Shown: positions 1 to 9,142, numbered from the stretch's first letter. The stretch is 60,127 nt of DNA from Gordonia sp. OPL2 (GCF_003797825.1 NZ_RKME01000030.1:1-60127); one strand, 5' to 3'. Numbers and translations are program-made. The notes: generated from the sequence alone by a model not told the origin.

Positions 1-32
1 CGTCGGCAGCGTCAGATGTGTATAAGAGCCAG
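1..32 (+). other. Nextera sequencing adapter remnant
   Basis: The first 28 bases equal the Illumina Nextera read-1 transposase adapter minus its first T, including the mosaic-end core AGATGTGTATAAGAG at 14-28. Base 29 is C where the adapter has A, and CAG follows as expected. This is library-preparation sequence left on a contig end, not genome. Real sequence begins at about base 33. Confidence 0.95.
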
Positions 33-355
33 GAGCAGGACGGATCGGCCGACGACGGGCGCGTGAACACCGTCTCGACCGGGCGGTGGGGCGCCTCGAC
101 GACGAGCGCGCGCATCACCCGCGCGGTGAACGCGGCCGGCGCGAGATAGCGGCCGGCGGTGCACCCGACGACGGGCGAATCCGATTGCACCACAGGCACG
201 ATGCGAGTCGTTCGCTCACCGTCGTCGACGCCGGTGATACTCCACGGAGAGCAGCCGACGACGGTCACCGCGATCACACCGGCCACCGCCACCCGGCCCG
301 ACCGAGCCCGGCGCGCGTATTTCTGCGCGTGCCGGGACGGGTCGTCGACGTTCAT
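33..355 (-). CDS. putative secreted lipoprotein, truncated at contig end
   Basis: An open frame starts at ATG 353-355 on the minus strand and runs without a stop off the left edge; its last ten or so codons would be adapter. The N-terminus has a basic stretch (KYARRARSGR), a hydrophobic segment (VAVAGVIAVTVVG) and then Cys at about residue 35 in the context TVVGC. This fits a lipoprotein signal peptide with lipobox, so the product is probably exported and lipid-anchored. The roughly 70 visible mature residues match no family I can name. It lies 89 bp downstream of the MFS gene on the same strand and could be its last operon member. Only the N-terminal part is present. Confidence 0.5.
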
Positions 356-444
356 ATCCGAACGCTAGGACGACGACGGGCCTGCGTCGTGCGTAGCGGG
401 GTACCCGAGTCCGAGGACCCCGGACACTCACCCGCCGCTCCGAG

Positions 445-2148
445 CTACTCGATCGTGGAGAGGTCCCGTGAGGCGACCGGGCGTGTCGTCGGCGAGGGCT
501 CGTGCACGGGGTTGCCGTCGGCGGAGCCGCGACCGTCGTCGACCATCTGATCGGTGTCGACGATCTCGCCGGCCACCTGTCCCTGCGCCCGGCGCTGCTC
601 GTCGCCGCTGAGCGTGTTCAGGGCGACCTCCTTGATGAAGAGGATGGCGACGAGGCTCAGTGCGGCCATCACGCCGGCGACCAGGAAGATCCGGGCCGTG
701 CCGTCGCCATAGGCGCCGCGGACGATGTCGGCGATCGGACCGGGCAGCTCGTTCAGGTTCGCCAGTCCCGCACTCGACCCTCCGGTCTGGCCGGCTCCGA
801 TCCCCATCGCGGACAGGCCCTTTGCGATCAGATCGGTGACGTGATTGCTGAGCACTGCGCCGAGCACCGAGACGCCGGCGGCGCCGCCGAGCGACCGGAA
901 GAAGGCGACCGTCGACGTCGCGGCGCCGAGGTCGTCGGGACCCACGTTGTTCTGCACCGCGAGGACGAGGTTCTGCATGGTCATGCCCATGCCGACGCCG
1001 AGAATGAACAAGAAGCCGCCGAGCAGCACCATGTCGGTGTGCGCGTCGATCGTCGAGAGCAGTCCGAAACCGAGCGTCATCATCGCCGCACCGACGACCA
1101 GGTAGATCTTCCACCGGCCGAAGCGTGTGATGAGCGCGCCGGACACGCCGGCCGACAGCATCGAACCGATCACCATCGGCAGCGTCAGGAGACCGGCTGC
1201 CGTCGGCGAGTACCCGCGGGCGATCTGGAAGTACTGACCGAGGAACACCGCACCACCGAACAGTGCGACGCCGACGGCGATGCTCGCGAGGGTCGCGAGT
1301 GTGGTCGTGCGGTCACGGAACAGGTACAGCGGGATGATCGGGTCCTTGACCTTGGTCTCCGCGAACACCGCGGCAGCCAGCAGCACCAGTCCGAGCACCA
1401 CGAGACCGAACGACATCCCCGAGGTCCAGTCGAAACTCTTGCCCGCGAGGGTGACCCAGATCAGCAAGGTGCTGACACCGCCGGCGATGAGCAGTGCGCC
1501 GACGTAGTCGATCGTGACGTTCTTGCGGATCACCGGAAGGTTCAGCGTGCGCTGGATGACTAGGAGGGCGATGACGGCGAGCGGCACGCAGACATAGAAG
1601 GTCCAGCGCCAGCCGAGCCAACTGGTATCGACGATGACACCACCGATCAACGGACCGGCGACGGTGGCGATCGACATGACCGCGGCGATCGGGCCCTGGT
1701 AGCGGCCACGTTCGCGAGGACTGAACATCGATGCGATGACGATGACGACGAGGGCCTGCAACCCACCGAGCCCGAGGCCCTGGATCACGCGGAATCCGAT
1801 CAGCATGCCGACCGACTGCGACAGCCCGGCCAGGATGGAACCGAGGGTGAACAAGGTCAGCGACATCTGGACGAGCAACTTCTTGCTCATCAGGTCCGAC
1901 AGCTTGCCCCAGATCGGCGTCGTCGCGGTCGAGGCGAGAAGGGTTGCGGTGACCACCCACGTGTACTGGTCCTGGGTGCCGTGCAGATCGGTGATGATCA
2001 CCGGCAGCGCGTTGGACACAATGGTCGACGACAGGAACGCGACGAACATCCCGAGCAGCAATCCGACGAGCGCCTCCAGGCGCTGACGATGCGTCATCGG
2101 TGTGTCCGGGGCCTGCGCCGAGACGGGTGGGGCAGCGGTCGTACTCAT
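445..2148 (-). CDS. MFS drug exporter, DHA2/EmrB-QacA family (14 TM)
   Basis: A 567-residue integral membrane protein of the 14-helix drug:proton antiporter family. After a short Pro/Ala-rich cytoplasmic lead come hydrophobic helices from about residue 25. The family motif A region reads WGKLSDLMSKK after the second helix, and motif C-like glycines occur in VAGPLIGG near residue 165. The last 60 residues are hydrophilic. Expected role: proton-driven efflux of lipophilic toxic compounds. ATG 2146-2148 has a strong GAGGAGG ribosome site. The MarR gene immediately upstream on the same strand and the inverted repeat between them suggest that a ligand of MarR induces the pump. The substrate cannot be read from sequence. 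Confidence 0.9.
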   Translation of the reverse strand: MSTTAAPPVSAQAPDTPMTHRQRLEALVGLLLGMFVAFLSSTIVSNALPVIITDLHGTQDQYTWVVTATLLASTATTPIWGKLSDLMSKKLLVQMSLTLFTLGSILAGLSQSVGMLIGFRVIQGLGLGGLQALVVIVIASMFSPRERGRYQGPIAAVMSIATVAGPLIGGVIVDTSWLGWRWTFYVCVPLAVIALLVIQRTLNLPVIRKNVTIDYVGALLIAGGVSTLLIWVTLAGKSFDWTSGMSFGLVVLGLVLLAAAVFAETKVKDPIIPLYLFRDRTTTLATLASIAVGVALFGGAVFLGQYFQIARGYSPTAAGLLTLPMVIGSMLSAGVSGALITRFGRWKIYLVVGAAMMTLGFGLLSTIDAHTDMVLLGGFLFILGVGMGMTMQNLVLAVQNNVGPDDLGAATSTVAFFRSLGGAAGVSVLGAVLSNHVTDLIAKGLSAMGIGAGQTGGSSAGLANLNELPGPIADIVRGAYGDGTARIFLVAGVMAALSLVAILFIKEVALNTLSGDEQRRAQGQVAGEIVDTDQMVDDGRGSADGNPVHEPSPTTRPVASRDLSTIE

Positions 2149-2269
2149 GCGGAAACCTCCTCAGGTCATGGCAGGACCCGCGCGGACATCGCCGCGAGGG
2201 GCGTGGGGTGGGCACGTGGGCACAGCGCGTGCCGGGCGTCGCACATCGCCGATGGCGGGTACGAACCTA

Positions 2270-2319
2270 ATAGTTGATGAATGCAACCATACGGTCGAAT
2301 AGATGCAACTCGCAACTAT
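2270..2319. promoter_or_regulatory. candidate MarR operator upstream of the MFS exporter
   Basis: The 201-bp gap between the MarR gene and the exporter contains ATAGTTG at 2270-2276 and its perfect complement CAACTAT at 2313-2319, with ATGCAAC repeated directly at 2281-2287 and 2303-2309. It is a locally AT-rich island in GC-rich DNA, as expected for promoter plus operator. Assignment to the neighbouring MarR is inference. Confidence 0.5.
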
Positions 2320-2349
2320 CTCGACATATTCCCGGCCGGCGCCGCACAG

Positions 2350-2781
2350 TCAGCGGGTGCTCTCCGACAGGCGTCGGAGTAGCTCGGCGAGGTGGCGCAC
2401 ATCGGAGGGATCCCACCGCGACAACCGTTCGCGCCATTGCGCCAACGCGGCGGCATTGACCTCCTCGAGGCGCCGCCGACCGCTCTCGGTGAGAGCCACG
2501 AGCCGAGCGCGCGCATCATCGGGATCCGGATGCCGTTCGACGAGTTCCAGGCGGACGACCGAGTCGATCTGCCGGGTCAGCGTCGACTTCTCTAGCCCCA
2601 GTTCGGCCAGCAGATCGGACATGGGCATCGCATCGTGACGTGCCAGCAGAACGAGCAGGGGATAGCAGGTGGGGTCGAGCCGGGGATCGATGATCCGGAC
2701 GCGGTCGCGGATCTGGATACGGCCTCGGCGCCAGATGTCGACGAGTTCGGTCTCGAGGTCGGTGATCGGATCCGAGCCCAT
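2350..2781 (-). CDS. MarR family transcriptional regulator
   Basis: A 143-residue protein with the winged-helix layout of MarR. The recognition region reads MSDLLAELGLEKSTLTRQID near residues 55-75, the wing carries DPDDARARLVALTESGRRRLEE at about 85-107, and flanking helices would form the dimer interface. ATG 2779-2781 is chosen because GGGAAG lies about 10 bases upstream and the protein then has normal MarR length. The same frame stays open far upstream, but that part is Arg/Asp-rich shadow sequence. It probably represses the exporter downstream, and possibly itself. The ligand is unknown. Confidence 0.88.
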   Translation of the reverse strand: MGSDPITDLETELVDIWRRGRIQIRDRVRIIDPRLDPTCYPLLVLLARHDAMPMSDLLAELGLEKSTLTRQIDSVVRLELVERHPDPDDARARLVALTESGRRRLEEVNAAALAQWRERLSRWDPSDVRHLAELLRRLSESTR

Positions 2782-3090
2782 CGTCGCAGCTTCCCTTCGC
2801 CTCAACACGCCGGCCACCGGTCTCGACACTCCTGTCGCGACACTCCCGTCTCGACGACTTGCGCCCGCGTCGCGCCGTCCCGCGCAGTCGGCGGCGGCCC
2901 ATCGTCCGGGGACAGCGTACCGAGGCATGTGCCCGACGGCGGGCGCGCTCACCTCCGGGCCGTCGTCGGGGACTGTCGACCGGTCGCGGAACAGCGGCGG
3001 AGACTCCCGCGTTGCACCTCCCGTGTGTCGACGGGACGTCCGTCGGCTCGTGGACTGCCGGTTGTGCCCCGGCGGGAAGGACTGCCCGCG
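2782..3090. other. divergent intergenic region without a supported gene
   Basis: These 309 bases separate the MarR gene (minus) from the DsbA-family gene (plus) and should hold both promoters. Frames open here on the plus strand are arginine/proline-rich and show no domain, so no gene is called. I see no clear palindrome or terminator. Confidence 0.4.
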
Positions 3091-3813
3091 ATGAGTGTCA
3101 CGGTCGACATCTGGACCGACGTCAACTGCCCGTTCTGCTATCTGGGCAAGCGACGTTTCGAGGCGGCCCTCGAGCAGTTCCCGCAGCGCGACGACGTGCG
3201 GGTGGTCCACCGGTCCTTCGAGCTCGACCCGACTCTGCCCCACGATGCGAGCGGACCGGTGACCGAACACATCGCGCAGAAGTACGGGATCTCGGTCGAT
3301 CAGGCCCGCGCGAACGAACAGGGCATCGCCGCCCAGGCGGCCGAGGTCGGTTTGCCCTACCAGACCGAGGGGCGGGACTTCGGCAGCAGCTTCGACATGC
3401 ACCGCCTTCTTCATCATGCACTCGCGGTGGGCCGTCAGGACGCTCTGCTCGACGCCCTTTACGCCGCGAACTTCGCCGACGACACCGCTTTGTTCGGCGA
3501 CACCGACCGTCTTGTCGAGGTCGCCGTCGGCGCGGGTCTCGACGAGTCCGAGGTGCGGCGTGTGCTCGACGATCCGGACGCGTATGCCGACGCGGTTCGT
3601 CGCGACGAACAGCAAGCTGCCGCGATGGGAGCCAACGGTGTGCCGTTCTTCGTCTTCGCCGGGAAGTATGCCGTGTCCGGGGCGCAACCGACCGAGACCT
3701 TCGCCCGGGCATTGCAACTCGCCTGGGGTGAGCAGATCGTGCCACTCGGTACCGAATCCGCGGACGCGTGCGGTGCCGACGGTTGCGCTGTACCAGCGGC
3801 ATCCGACGACTGA
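3091..3813 (+). CDS. DsbA family oxidoreductase (FrnE-like)
   Basis: A 240-residue thioredoxin-fold protein of the DsbA/FrnE type. The CPFC redox motif is at residues 13-16 right after the first beta strand, the helical insertion covers roughly 60-170, and the cis-proline loop reads GVPFFVFAGKYAVSGAQP near 185-202. There is no signal peptide, so it acts in the cytoplasm. Such proteins catalyse dithiol-disulfide exchange or isomerise small thiol adducts. ATG 3091 is preceded by GGGAAGGA about 10 bases upstream and starts the fold directly; a longer open frame upstream lacks domain content. The C-terminus has an extra pair of cysteines (DACGADGCA) that might serve as a second redox or metal site. 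Confidence 0.88.
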   Translation: MSVTVDIWTDVNCPFCYLGKRRFEAALEQFPQRDDVRVVHRSFELDPTLPHDASGPVTEHIAQKYGISVDQARANEQGIAAQAAEVGLPYQTEGRDFGSSFDMHRLLHHALAVGRQDALLDALYAANFADDTALFGDTDRLVEVAVGAGLDESEVRRVLDDPDAYADAVRRDEQQAAAMGANGVPFFVFAGKYAVSGAQPTETFARALQLAWGEQIVPLGTESADACGADGCAVPAASDD

Positions 3814-3918
3814 CATGACCGGATGACGGCCGTGCAGAACGGACATTTCGACCCGACAGGCCGGTGACGCGGCCGAGGCTTGGACGAATCCCTGCGGATC
3901 CCCCACCCCGCTCCTACA

Positions 3919-3936
3919 GTTGTGAGAGTCCACAAC
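3919..3936. promoter_or_regulatory. inverted repeat upstream of the OPT transporter
   Basis: GTTGTG at 3919-3924 and CACAAC at 3931-3936 form a perfect 6-bp inverted repeat with a 6-base spacer, 30 bp before the transporter start. It is a plausible repressor site; no regulator gene is adjacent. Confidence 0.4.
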
Positions 3937-3966
3937 GCCGTACCGGTCGGGTAAGGGGTCGTAGTC

Positions 3967-5988
3967 ATGTCCACACCAGGGTCGATCATGAAGGGTTCCA
4001 GCTCCGCAGGGCTGCGGGAACTCACCATCCGCGGAATCGTCCTCGGCGGTCTGATCACCTTGGTGTTCACCGCAGCCAACGTCTATCTCGGGCTGAAGGT
4101 CGGGCTGACGTTCGCGACCGCGATCCCAGCCGCCGTCATCTCGATGAGCTTGTTGCGCTACTTCGCCGATCACTCGGTGGTGGAGAACAACATCGTGCAG
4201 ACGATCGCCTCGGCCGCGGGAACGTTGTCGGCGATCATCTTCGTGTTGCCGGGCCTGATCATGATCGGTTGGTGGACCGGCTTCCCCTACTGGACGACGG
4301 TGGCCGTCTGCCTGATCGGCGGCATCCTCGGCGTCATGTATTCGATCCCGTTGCGGCGTGCGCTGGTGACGGGATCCGATCTGCCCTATCCCGAAGGCGC
4401 TGCAGCGGCGGAGGTCCTCAAGGTCGGTGACACGGCCGAGGGGGCGGAAGAGAACCAGCGCGGGCTGCGCGTCATCGTGGTGGGCAGTGTCGTCTCCGCG
4501 ATCTTCTCGATCCTGACCCAGACCAAGCTCATCGCCGGGACGATCTCCGGTTTCGTGCGGATAGGCCAGGGCGGCACCATGTTCGGTGCAGGTCTGCTGT
4601 TCTCCCTCATCGGCGTGGGTCACCTCGTCGGTATCACCGTCGGCATCTCGATGCTGATCGGTCTGTTCATCTCCTACGGTGTCCTGCTGCCGATCCGCAC
4701 GTGGAACGATCTGCCCGCGAGCGGCTCCATCGACGACATCGTCAGTGACACCTTCACCAACGACGTCCGCTTCATCGGTGCTGGTGCGATCGCCATCGCC
4801 GCGGTGTGGACGCTGATCAAGATCATCGGACCGATCGTCCGGGGCATCAAGGACGCGATCGTCTCCACCCGCGCACGCCGGGCGGGCAACAAGGTGGATC
4901 TGACCGAGCAGGACCTGCCGGTGACCATCGTCTCCGGAGTCATCCTTGCTTCTCTGATCCCCATCGGATTCATGTTGTGGGACTTCGCGAGTGGGACGGT
5001 GTTGCACGGCAGTGCGGCCGGGATCATCACGGTCAGCATCATCTTCGTGTTCGTGATCGGCCTGATCGTCGCGTCGGTGTGCGGGTACATGGCCGGTCTG
5101 ATCGGTTCGTCGAACAGCCCGATCTCCGGCGTCGGGATCGTGGTCGTCCTCATCGCCGCAGTCCTCATCAAGGTCACCTTCGGCTCGGCCGACGACTCGC
5201 AGTCGACCGCCCTCGTCGCCTACACGCTGTTCACCGCGGCGATCGTATTCGGTGTCGCGACGATCTCGAACGACAATCTGCAGGATCTCAAGACCGGCCA
5301 ACTCGTCGGCGCGACACCGTGGAAACAGCAGGTGGCCTTGGTGATCGGCGTCGTCTTCGGTTCGGCGGTCATCCCTCCGGTTCTGCAGCTGATGCAGACG
5401 GCATTCGGATTCGTCGGCGCCCCGGGAGCCGGAGAGGATGCGCTGCCCGCACCGCAGGCCGGACTGATCTCGTCTCTCGCCGAGGGCGTTTTCGGAGGCG
5501 ATCTCGACTGGGCACTCATCGGAGTCGGTGTCCTGATCGGGGCTGCAGTCATCATCGTCGACGAGGTACTCGGCCGTACGACGGGCAAACTGCGTGTCCC
5601 CCCGCTCGCCGTCGGCATGGGGATGTACCTGCCGATGTCGGTCACGCTGATCATCCCGATCGGCGCCTTCATCGGTCTCTGGTACAACAAGTGGGCCGAG
5701 CGAACGGGCCGAAATGTGGAGCGCAAGAAGCGGATGGGTGTTCTCCTGGCCACCGGCCTCATCGTCGGAGAGAGTCTGTGGAACGTGGTGTTCGCCGCGA
5801 TCGTGGCCTCCAGCGGCAACGATGCCGTGCTGAATCTGCCGTTCATCGGGGACGGTTGGGAGACCGGGTCGGAGATCCTCGGGGTCGTCCTGTTCGTCGC
5901 GGTGCTCGCCTGGCTGTACAAGTGGACGCAGAACTGGGCGTCGAGGGAGACGGTCCGCAAGGACGCGGATCCCACCCCGCAGGCCTAG
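3967..5988 (+). CDS. OPT family oligopeptide transporter
   Basis: A 673-residue polytopic membrane protein of the OPT superfamily. The N-terminal signature runs ELTIRGIVLGGLI...NVYLGLKVGLTFATAIPAAV at about residues 18-60, followed by roughly 14-16 hydrophobic helices and the conserved PYPEGAAAAEVL motif near 140. OPT carriers are proton-coupled importers of small peptides or metal chelates; which one is imported is not visible. ATG 3967 is used; ATG 3988 is also possible. The gene converges on the dialkylglycine decarboxylase gene with a single base between the stop codons, and it has its own 150-bp upstream region with an inverted repeat. Confidence 0.88.
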   Translation: MSTPGSIMKGSSSAGLRELTIRGIVLGGLITLVFTAANVYLGLKVGLTFATAIPAAVISMSLLRYFADHSVVENNIVQTIASAAGTLSAIIFVLPGLIMIGWWTGFPYWTTVAVCLIGGILGVMYSIPLRRALVTGSDLPYPEGAAAAEVLKVGDTAEGAEENQRGLRVIVVGSVVSAIFSILTQTKLIAGTISGFVRIGQGGTMFGAGLLFSLIGVGHLVGITVGISMLIGLFISYGVLLPIRTWNDLPASGSIDDIVSDTFTNDVRFIGAGAIAIAAVWTLIKIIGPIVRGIKDAIVSTRARRAGNKVDLTEQDLPVTIVSGVILASLIPIGFMLWDFASGTVLHGSAAGIITVSIIFVFVIGLIVASVCGYMAGLIGSSNSPISGVGIVVVLIAAVLIKVTFGSADDSQSTALVAYTLFTAAIVFGVATISNDNLQDLKTGQLVGATPWKQQVALVIGVVFGSAVIPPVLQLMQTAFGFVGAPGAGEDALPAPQAGLISSLAEGVFGGDLDWALIGVGVLIGAAVIIVDEVLGRTTGKLRVPPLAVGMGMYLPMSVTLIIPIGAFIGLWYNKWAERTGRNVERKKRMGVLLATGLIVGESLWNVVFAAIVASSGNDAVLNLPFIGDGWETGSEILGVVLFVAVLAWLYKWTQNWASRETVRKDADPTPQA

Positions 5989-5989
5989 A

Positions 5990-7324
5990 TCAGCGCTTTG
6001 CGGCGGTAACACACTCCCCGATGGCCTGATCCAGCATCTCGAGGCCGGACCGGATCTCGTCGTCGGTGGCGGTCAATGGCGGCGCGATGCGGAAGATACC
6101 GCCCATCCCCGGCAGCTGGACGACGTTCATGTGCAGGCCGAGGTCATAGCATCGCCGCGTGACCGCGGCGCCGAGTTCGTCTGCGCCGGTCTTGGCCTCG
6201 CGATCGGTGACCAGCTCGATGCCCTGCATGAGTCCGCGGCCGCGGACGTCGCCGACGACGTCGTGCCGCGCGGCGATATCGAGCAATCCCGCGTTCAGGA
6301 GGTCGCCTGCCTCGCGTGCACGCGCATCGAGACGGTCGCGCCCGAGGACGTCGAGAACGGTGTTGCCGACGGCGGCGACGAGCGGATCGGAGACATGGGT
6401 GGTGAAGAACAGGAATCCGCGTTCGTGCGCCACTCGCTCGATCTCGGTGGTGGTGATGGTGGCGGCGAGCGGCAGACCCGCCCCCAGGGTCTTCGAGACG
6501 GTCAGGATGTCCGGCACCACGCCGTCGCGTTCGAAGGCATACCAGGTTCCGGTGCGGCACAGGCCCGTCTGGGCCTCATCGAGGATGACGAGCATGTCCC
6601 GCTCCTCGCACTTGGCCTTCAGCGCGCGGAGGTAGCCGGGCGGCAGATCGATCACGCCGCCGGAGGAGAGGATCGGTTCGACGATGCATGCGGCCAGCGC
6701 GCCGACGGATTGCGCATCGATCATCTCGAACCCATAGTCGAGCTGCCGCTGCCAGTCGAACTCGCCGTCGGGGGTCACGAAATCCGGACGGTACGCGTTC
6801 GGGGTCGGCAGGGCGAGATTCCCGGCGGCCACGGGGCCGTATCCTTTTCGACCCGAGCTGTACGTCGCTGCCGCCGCGGCGTGTGTCATTCCGTGCCACG
6901 ATCGTGCGAACGACACGATTTCATGCCGCCCGGTGACGAGCTTGGCCATCCGGATGGCCGCCTCGTTCGATTCGGCACCCGTGGTCAGCAGCAGCACCTT
7001 GTCCAGTGGCTCGGGCAGGGAGTCGGCGAGTCGGCGCGCGAGGTCGACGACCGGCTCCGACAGCATGCCGCTGAACAGATGATCGAGCGTCCCGATCTGC
7101 CGCCGCACGGTCTCCACGATGTCGGGATGGGAATGGCCGAGGATCGCCGACATCTGACCCGACGTGAAATCGAGAAGCGGACGGCCCGAGGCGGTGTAGA
7201 CGTAACTGCCCGACGCACGCGCGATCAGTTCGGGCGAGAAGGTGCCGCCATACCGGACGAGATGGCGAGACAGGTCGTCGGCGATTGGCGCGGTGCGATC
7301 GTCGGCGTCGCGGGTGGTCGTCAT
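5990..7324 (-). CDS. dgdA: 2,2-dialkylglycine decarboxylase (PLP)
   Basis: A 444-residue class III aminotransferase-fold enzyme that resembles Burkholderia 2,2-dialkylglycine decarboxylase along its whole length. It decarboxylates amino acids with a quaternary alpha carbon, such as 2-aminoisobutyrate or isovaline, and passes the amine to pyruvate, giving a ketone, CO2 and alanine. Visible residues: Lys278 in TVSKTLGAG binds PLP, Asp249 lies in ILDEAQTG, and the decarboxylase-specific Gln57 (TSGQMSA), Trp143 and Met146 (SWHGMT) and the Arg of GIFRIAPPL are all present. Ordinary omega-aminotransferases lack this combination. It is divergent from the enoyl-CoA hydratase gene and convergent with the peptide transporter. 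The assignment rests on remembered similarity plus active-site residues. Confidence 0.85.
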   Translation of the reverse strand: MTTTRDADDRTAPIADDLSRHLVRYGGTFSPELIARASGSYVYTASGRPLLDFTSGQMSAILGHSHPDIVETVRRQIGTLDHLFSGMLSEPVVDLARRLADSLPEPLDKVLLLTTGAESNEAAIRMAKLVTGRHEIVSFARSWHGMTHAAAAATYSSGRKGYGPVAAGNLALPTPNAYRPDFVTPDGEFDWQRQLDYGFEMIDAQSVGALAACIVEPILSSGGVIDLPPGYLRALKAKCEERDMLVILDEAQTGLCRTGTWYAFERDGVVPDILTVSKTLGAGLPLAATITTTEIERVAHERGFLFFTTHVSDPLVAAVGNTVLDVLGRDRLDARAREAGDLLNAGLLDIAARHDVVGDVRGRGLMQGIELVTDREAKTGADELGAAVTRRCYDLGLHMNVVQLPGMGGIFRIAPPLTATDDEIRSGLEMLDQAIGECVTAAKR

Positions 7325-7446
7325 GGGTCAACGGTACGGCCGGACGAGGGGGCGGCGCCTGCCGTGTCGCCCATGCGCCGCTTCGATGGTGCTCCGGGGT
7401 CGTAGGGTGCAGGGGAGTCCCCTGCATCTCGAGAAAGGCCGTATAC

Positions 7447-8223
7447 GTGAGCGAACCGCTCGACATCACGATCGCCGACGGAGTGGCCGTCTGGACGCTC
7501 GACCTCCCGAAGGTGGGCAACGCCATCACCGGCCACGACGTGATCGCGGCATTCGAGCGGGCCGTCGACGACGCGAACGCGAACGACGATGTCCGCGTCG
7601 TCATCCTCACGGGGTCCGGCAGGTTCTTCTCGGCCGGCGGCAACGTCCGGGAGATGGCCGACGGGGAGGGGCTGTTCGGACTCGATCCCGTCGAGCAGCG
7701 CCACGGTTATGCCGACGGAATCCAGCGCATACCGCGCGCGATGCAGCGGTGTGAGGTGCCGGTGATCGCAGCGGTCAACGGAGCCGCCATCGGTGCCGGC
7801 TGCGATCTGGCCATGATGTGCGACATCCGCATCGCCGCCGAATCGGCTTTTTTCGCAGAGAGTTTCGTCCAGCTCGGACTGATCCCGGGTGACGGCGGAT
7901 CGTGGTTCCTGCAGCGGGCCATTGGATATGAGCGCGCCGCGGAGATGACATTCACCGGCGATCGGGTCGACGCCGCCACCGCCCTCGAGTGGGGCATGGT
8001 GAGTCGGGTGTCGTCGGACGACACGTTGCTCGACGACGCCCGGGCGCTCGCTGCGCGTATCGCGAAGAACCCACCCCACGCCCTGCGTATGGCAAAGCGG
8101 CTACTCACCGAATCACGCACCAGCTCACTGGACTCCGTGCTCAATCTCGCGGCGGCGATGCAGCCACTGGCCCATCAGACCGCCGACCACAAGGAGCGCG
8201 TCGCGCGCTGGAGCAAGCGCTGA
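7447..8223 (+). CDS. enoyl-CoA hydratase/isomerase family protein
   Basis: A 258-residue crotonase-fold enzyme. The CoA/oxyanion motif SAGGNVREM is near residues 60-68, and the second oxyanion region NGAAIGAGCDLAMMCDIRIA near 109-128. The catalytic-loop region reads LGLIPGDGG near 146-154, with Asp where hydratases usually have the second Glu. The C-terminal helices include AKRLL. Typical role: water addition to 2-enoyl-CoA, or another crotonase reaction. GTG 7447 is chosen because GAGAAAGG precedes it and the protein starts at the usual family position. It shares a 122-bp divergent region with dgdA. No acyl-CoA pathway genes adjoin it, so the substrate is unknown. Confidence 0.87.
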   Translation: MSEPLDITIADGVAVWTLDLPKVGNAITGHDVIAAFERAVDDANANDDVRVVILTGSGRFFSAGGNVREMADGEGLFGLDPVEQRHGYADGIQRIPRAMQRCEVPVIAAVNGAAIGAGCDLAMMCDIRIAAESAFFAESFVQLGLIPGDGGSWFLQRAIGYERAAEMTFTGDRVDAATALEWGMVSRVSSDDTLLDDARALAARIAKNPPHALRMAKRLLTESRTSSLDSVLNLAAAMQPLAHQTADHKERVARWSKR

Positions 8224-8244
8224 GCTCTGCATCGCCCCCCTGTT

Positions 8245-8278
8245 CCCTGAGGAGCGAGCGTGCGAGCGTCACGAAGGG
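8245..8278. repeat. dispersed intergenic repeat, copy 1
   Basis: The sequence CCCTGAGGAGCGAG...CGAGCGTCACGAAGGG fills the short space between the hydratase and kinase stop codons. The same element occurs at 26,954-27,038 in a larger inverted form. Its ends are near-complementary (CCCT.../...AGGG), so it may fold and serve as a terminator for these convergent genes. Confidence 0.6.
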
Positions 8279-8281
8279 CAA

Positions 8282-9142
8282 TCACCCGCCACGCGGTTGC
8301 GCGACAAGGGCTGTCGCCGCAGCGGCCGACCGCCTCGCGGCGATGACCAGGTCCACTCCGTCGGCCAGGTGCGCGGCCAGCGTCCCGGCGAACACATCGC
8401 CGGCGCCGGTGGTGTCCACCGCGCGAACACGATCCACCGCGATCCGCTCGATCGAGTCGCCCTGGGCGACGACCACTCCGTCGGCGCCCAGGGTGATCAC
8501 CGCCGACCGGGCGATCGCGAGCAGTCGGCGGGCGGCGGCATCCGAATCGTCGATGTCCAGGCCCGCATAGAACGCGGCCTCGCTCTCGTTGACGACCAGC
8601 GGATCCGCAGCACGGACCACGGCGTCGTCGAGTGCGGCCGCCGGACTGGGGTTGAGCAGCAGTCGTCGTTCGTTCCGCACGCACCATGCCGCGACCGCCT
8701 CGGTGACCGCCATCGGCGATTCGAGTTGTGTCAGAACAATCGTCGGGTCGAGCGCATCGAGCGAGCCCTCGACGTGCGTAGTGGTCAACGCCGCATTGGC
8801 CCCTGAGAGGACGACGATCCGGTTCTCACCGTCGTCGTCGACCTCGATGATGGCCTGACCGCTGCGCTTTCCGTGGGCCTGCAGCACGTGTGTCACGTCG
8901 ACACCTTCGTCATGCGCGGCCGCTCGCATCCGGACGCCGGGTTCGTCGTCGCCGACAGCACCCACGAGTGCCGTCGTCGCCAGCGGCGCGGCAGCCCGCG
9001 CCTGATTGGAACCCTTGCCGCCGAGACGTTCTGACATCGACTGCCCGAGCACCGTCTCGCCGGGGGCCGGCAGGCGGTCGACCCGAACGATCACATCGAC
9101 ATTGAGTGTGCCGACCACGGCGACATCCACGACGGTGTCCAT
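8282..9142 (-). CDS. PfkB family carbohydrate kinase, ribokinase-like
   Basis: A 286-residue ribokinase-fold sugar kinase. The PfkB N-terminal signature GGKGSNQARAAAPL appears near residue 40, and the C-terminal signature DTTGAGDVFAGTLAAHLADG near 235-255. The latter contains the anion hole and the catalytic Asp of GAGD. It should transfer ATP gamma-phosphate to a sugar or nucleoside. ATG 9142 begins MDTVVDVAVVGTLNVDVIVR, the normal family start; an ATG 48 bases further upstream only adds an unconserved lead. No sugar transporter or other pentose gene is nearby, so the substrate is undetermined. Confidence 0.87.
   Translation of the reverse strand: MDTVVDVAVVGTLNVDVIVRVDRLPAPGETVLGQSMSERLGGKGSNQARAAAPLATTALVGAVGDDEPGVRMRAAAHDEGVDVTHVLQAHGKRSGQAIIEVDDDGENRIVVLSGANAALTTTHVEGSLDALDPTIVLTQLESPMAVTEAVAAWCVRNERRLLLNPSPAAALDDAVVRAADPLVVNESEAAFYAGLDIDDSDAAARRLLAIARSAVITLGADGVVVAQGDSIERIAVDRVRAVDTTGAGDVFAGTLAAHLADGVDLVIAARRSAAAATALVAQPRGG

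Noticed and set aside
2350..6012. A minus-strand frame of about 1,220 codons runs through the DsbA and OPT genes.
   Set aside because: It is Arg/Asp/Gln-rich shadow sequence caused by high GC; only its last 143 codons form a real protein (MarR).
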